Shown here piece by piece: positions 62,405 to 64,000 of a stretch of 64,000 nt of DNA. The stretch lies in NCBI GenBank assembly GCA_963773585.1, contig CAVZBR010000004.1, positions 496,001-560,000 of the forward strand. The letters are read 5' to 3'. Both the position numbers and the translations under genes were made by a program. Position 1 is the first letter of the stretch; the number at the start of each line of letters is the position of its first letter. The notes under the pieces were generated by a model. The model was not told where the DNA came from. It saw nothing but the letters and a program-made list of their open reading frames with translations, and ran no database searches. The DNA comes from CAVXJN01 sp963773585 (lineage in GTDB: Bacteria; Pseudomonadota; Gammaproteobacteria; JASBUN01).

Positions 62405-63034
62405 TCACGAGTTGCTGCTGGCATCGGCCAGCCTGGAGAGTAAGCGCTTAAGCCTGGCCTCGAGTCGATCCGCATCCGCGCGCAACTCATCGACGTCGTC
62501 CATGAATTGCGTCAACTCCGGCCCGCTTGGCGCCAGGCGCGCTTCTTCTTGCACGAACTCGCCGACATCTTGTTCCAGACTGGAAACAGTCGTTGCACTC
62601 CAACGCATGCCGGCTTGCACACTGCGGCTTACCTGGTGTGCCAGGACATCGCCCAGGACGCTGGACAGTTGTTCCTCCCAGTCGATATCCAGCTGGTCGA
62701 GCAGGGACTTGAAGTCCTGGCCGAGCTGGGTATCGCCTTCGACGCGGATCTCGTCTCGCAGCATCATGTGGGCCGCCTCACCGCCGCGCGCCAGGTTCCA
62801 CAAGGCTGCCGGTGTGGCGTGCAGCACGGCGTCGGGGGCGTGCTCGTACTGAGATAACGCCTGCATACCGTCCGGTCCGGGCAGCAGATACAGACGCAGA
62901 TTCAAGTCGCGCACGGCGATAGCGATGACTTTGCCTTGCAGCGCGCGCATCCGCGTCGCGCTGTTCGGATCCAGGCTGAGCACGCGATTGCAGGCCGTTT
63001 CGAAGGCGGCGGTGAGTGCGAGTGGAAGTTCCAT
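62405..63034 (-). CDS. ubiJ: Ubiquinone biosynthesis accessory factor UbiJ (SCP2 domain)
   Basis: UbiJ holds hydrophobic ubiquinone intermediates in the soluble Ubi complex. The ATG at 63034 gives 209 residues. The N-terminal SCP2 sterol-carrier domain (about 20-110) contains ALQGKVIAIAVRDLNLRLYL and LRDEIRVEGDTQLGQDFK. The C-terminal part is a charged helix (DVDELRADADRLEARLKRLL). A TTG six codons earlier touches the ubiE stop and cannot be excluded. It is 98 bp upstream of ubiB. Confidence 0.92.
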   Translation of the reverse strand: MELPLALTAAFETACNRVLSLDPNSATRMRALQGKVIAIAVRDLNLRLYLLPGPDGMQALSQYEHAPDAVLHATPAALWNLARGGEAAHMMLRDEIRVEGDTQLGQDFKSLLDQLDIDWEEQLSSVLGDVLAHQVSRSVQAGMRWSATTVSSLEQDVGEFVQEEARLAPSGPELTQFMDDVDELRADADRLEARLKRLLSRLADASSNS

Positions 63035-63052
63035 GGCGCCAGTGTCCGGCAA

Positions 63053-63811
63053 TCAGAGCTTGAAACCGCGGTGCACGGCGACGATGCCGCCGCTTAGATT
63101 GAAGTACTGGCAGCGCTCGAGCCCGGCCTGCTCCATCATGCTCTTGAGCGTTTCCTGATCCGGATGCACACGGATGGACTCGGCGAGATAACGGTAACTG
63201 GACGCGTCACCGGCCACCAATCTCCCCAGCAAAGGCAGCACCGTGAAGGAATACAAATCGTACAGCGGTTTCAAACCGGGTACCGCCGGTGTCGAGAATT
63301 CCAGAATCAGCACGCGCCCGCCTGGCTTGAGCACGCGGTACATTGACGCCAGCGCAGTTTGTTTATCGGTAACATTGCGCAGGCCGAAGGCGATGCTGAT
63401 GCAATCGAAATGATTGTCGGGAAACGGCAGATGTTCGGCGTTGGCCTGCACGTAACGCACATTGCCGACGACGCCGGCATCCACCAGCCGGCTGCGTCCG
63501 CGTTCCAGCATCGAGCCGTTGATGTCGGCGAGCACCACTTCGCCGTCGTCGCCGACCATACGCGAAAAACGCTGCGCGAGATCGCCCGTCCCGCCGGCCA
63601 GATCCAGGACCCGTTGGCCGCGCCGGACGCCGCTCAACTCGATGGCGTAGCGCTTCCACAGCCGGTGGATACCGAGCGACATCAAATCGTTCATGACGTC
63701 GTACTTTTCTGCCACCGAATGAAACACACCTGCAACCCGCTGCGCCTTTTCCTCGAACGGCACTTTCTGATAACCGAAATCGGTGTCTGAGGGATGATTT
63801 TGGTCGCTCAT
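63053..63811 (-). CDS. ubiE: Ubiquinone/menaquinone biosynthesis C-methyltransferase UbiE
   Basis: UbiE methylates the ring carbon of demethyl-benzoquinol intermediates using S-adenosylmethionine. The 252-residue product (E. coli 251) has GYQKVPFEEKAQRVAGVFHSV, YDVMNDLMSLGIHRLWK, motif I LDLAGGTGDLAQRF and GLRNVTDKQTALASMYRVLK, plus the C-terminal FNLSGGIVAVHRGFKL. It lies 61 bp after a DUF971 gene and directly before ubiJ. Confidence 0.97.
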   Translation of the reverse strand: MSDQNHPSDTDFGYQKVPFEEKAQRVAGVFHSVAEKYDVMNDLMSLGIHRLWKRYAIELSGVRRGQRVLDLAGGTGDLAQRFSRMVGDDGEVVLADINGSMLERGRSRLVDAGVVGNVRYVQANAEHLPFPDNHFDCISIAFGLRNVTDKQTALASMYRVLKPGGRVLILEFSTPAVPGLKPLYDLYSFTVLPLLGRLVAGDASSYRYLAESIRVHPDQETLKSMMEQAGLERCQYFNLSGGIVAVHRGFKL

Positions 63812-63872
63812 GTGTTCAACTCGCGATTGCTCAATTTCCGTTCACCATTGCGTCGAGACGCCGGAGCTATGC

Positions 63873-64000
63873 TCAGTGACGCTGCGGCTCGTTGCGCTTG
63901 TGCCCCGCCTGCTCGAGGCGTTGCAGATAGTTCTGCCAGTTGTGGTCGTGTTGCTTGCCCAGTTTGTACAGCGTATCCCAAGAATAGATGCCGGTGTTGT
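63873..64000 (-). CDS. DUF971 (gamma-butyrobetaine hydroxylase-like N-terminal domain) protein, C-terminal end only
   Basis: The frame is open from the window edge to a TGA at 63873-63875. The visible residues read NTGIYSWDTLYKLGKQHDHN and end RNEPQRH. The TGIYSWD block and the following Trp/Tyr pattern are those of DUF971 proteins, which commonly precede ubiE in Pseudomonas-like genomes. Roughly 42 residues are visible; the N-terminal part lies outside the window. Function of the family is not settled. Confidence 0.82.
   Translation of the reverse strand, partial: NTGIYSWDTLYKLGKQHDHNWQNYLQRLEQAGHKRNEPQRH

Overview
The window is the replication-origin core of a GC-rich gammaproteobacterial chromosome. 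Every large ORF is housekeeping-like and intact. Gene content and order (mnmE-yidC-yidD-rnpA-rpmH | dnaA-dnaN-recF-gyrB, then plsC-gmhB-glyS-glyQ; mnmG-rsmG-parA-parB-atpIBEFHAGDC-glmU-glmS; glnA-ntrB-ntrC; trmL-gpsA-secB-yibN-gpmI-envC-ctpA-yibQ; ubiB-ubiJ-ubiE-DUF971) match the layout known from Pseudomonas and relatives. The F-type c subunit carries Glu65 rather than Asp. An MnmA/ThiI-like PP-loop gene sits beside tusA. These points suggest a Chromatiales-like or other deep-branching, possibly sulfur-metabolising gammaproteobacterium; the species cannot be named from this window.

Layout. 1-2397: glmS (cut by the window edge) and glmU, minus strand. 2398-2831: a gene-free stretch. 2832-9850: F1Fo ATP synthase operon behind a near-consensus sigma70 promoter at 9968-9996. 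10096-14984: parB, parA, rsmG, a DUF302 gene and mnmG, all minus. 15097-18958: an inserted trkH-trkA pair (plus) convergent with a Wsp-like methyl-accepting protein (minus). 19107-22920: mnmE, yidC, yidD, rnpA, rpmH (minus). 23119-29316: dnaA, dnaN, recF, gyrB (plus), with oriC between dnaA and dnaN (two perfect DnaA boxes and an AT-rich tract) and two parS sites inside recF. 29570-37961: a multi-PAS GGDEF/EAL protein, then minus-strand plsC, gmhB, a MazG-like gene, glyS and glyQ.

38079-41281: a hypothetical gene, a PP-loop tRNA-thiolation-like protein fused to a predicted RNA-binding tail, a TusA-like sulfur carrier and a CDF metal exporter. 41284-46399: the nitrogen-control locus, in which glnA has a textbook NtrC enhancer (two sites 30 bp apart) plus a sigma54 -24/-12 promoter, and ntrB has an NtrC-like dyad over a perfect TATAAT. 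46538-50341: a PhnD-like periplasmic binding protein overlapping a membrane GGDEF/EAL protein, and a lipoprotein. 50358-54858: a class 1B PyrD, trmL, and the minus-strand run arsR-yibN-trxC-secB-gpsA. 55068-60627: gpmI, envC, ctpA, yibQ, yajL (plus). 60651-64000: ubiB, ubiJ, ubiE and a truncated DUF971 gene (minus).

Most notable: (i) the origin, partition and DnaA-box architecture is readable directly; (ii) the ArsR regulator has two cysteines 66 residues apart, the spacing of persulfide sensors of the BigR/SqrR type, and heads a rhodanese-thioredoxin operon; (iii) the PP-loop/NFACT-R-like protein plus TusA looks like a poorly described sulfur-transfer pathway to RNA; (iv) the NtrC sites at glnA and ntrB suggest an auto-regulated circuit. 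No tRNA, rRNA, CRISPR, insertion sequence or prophage was seen.
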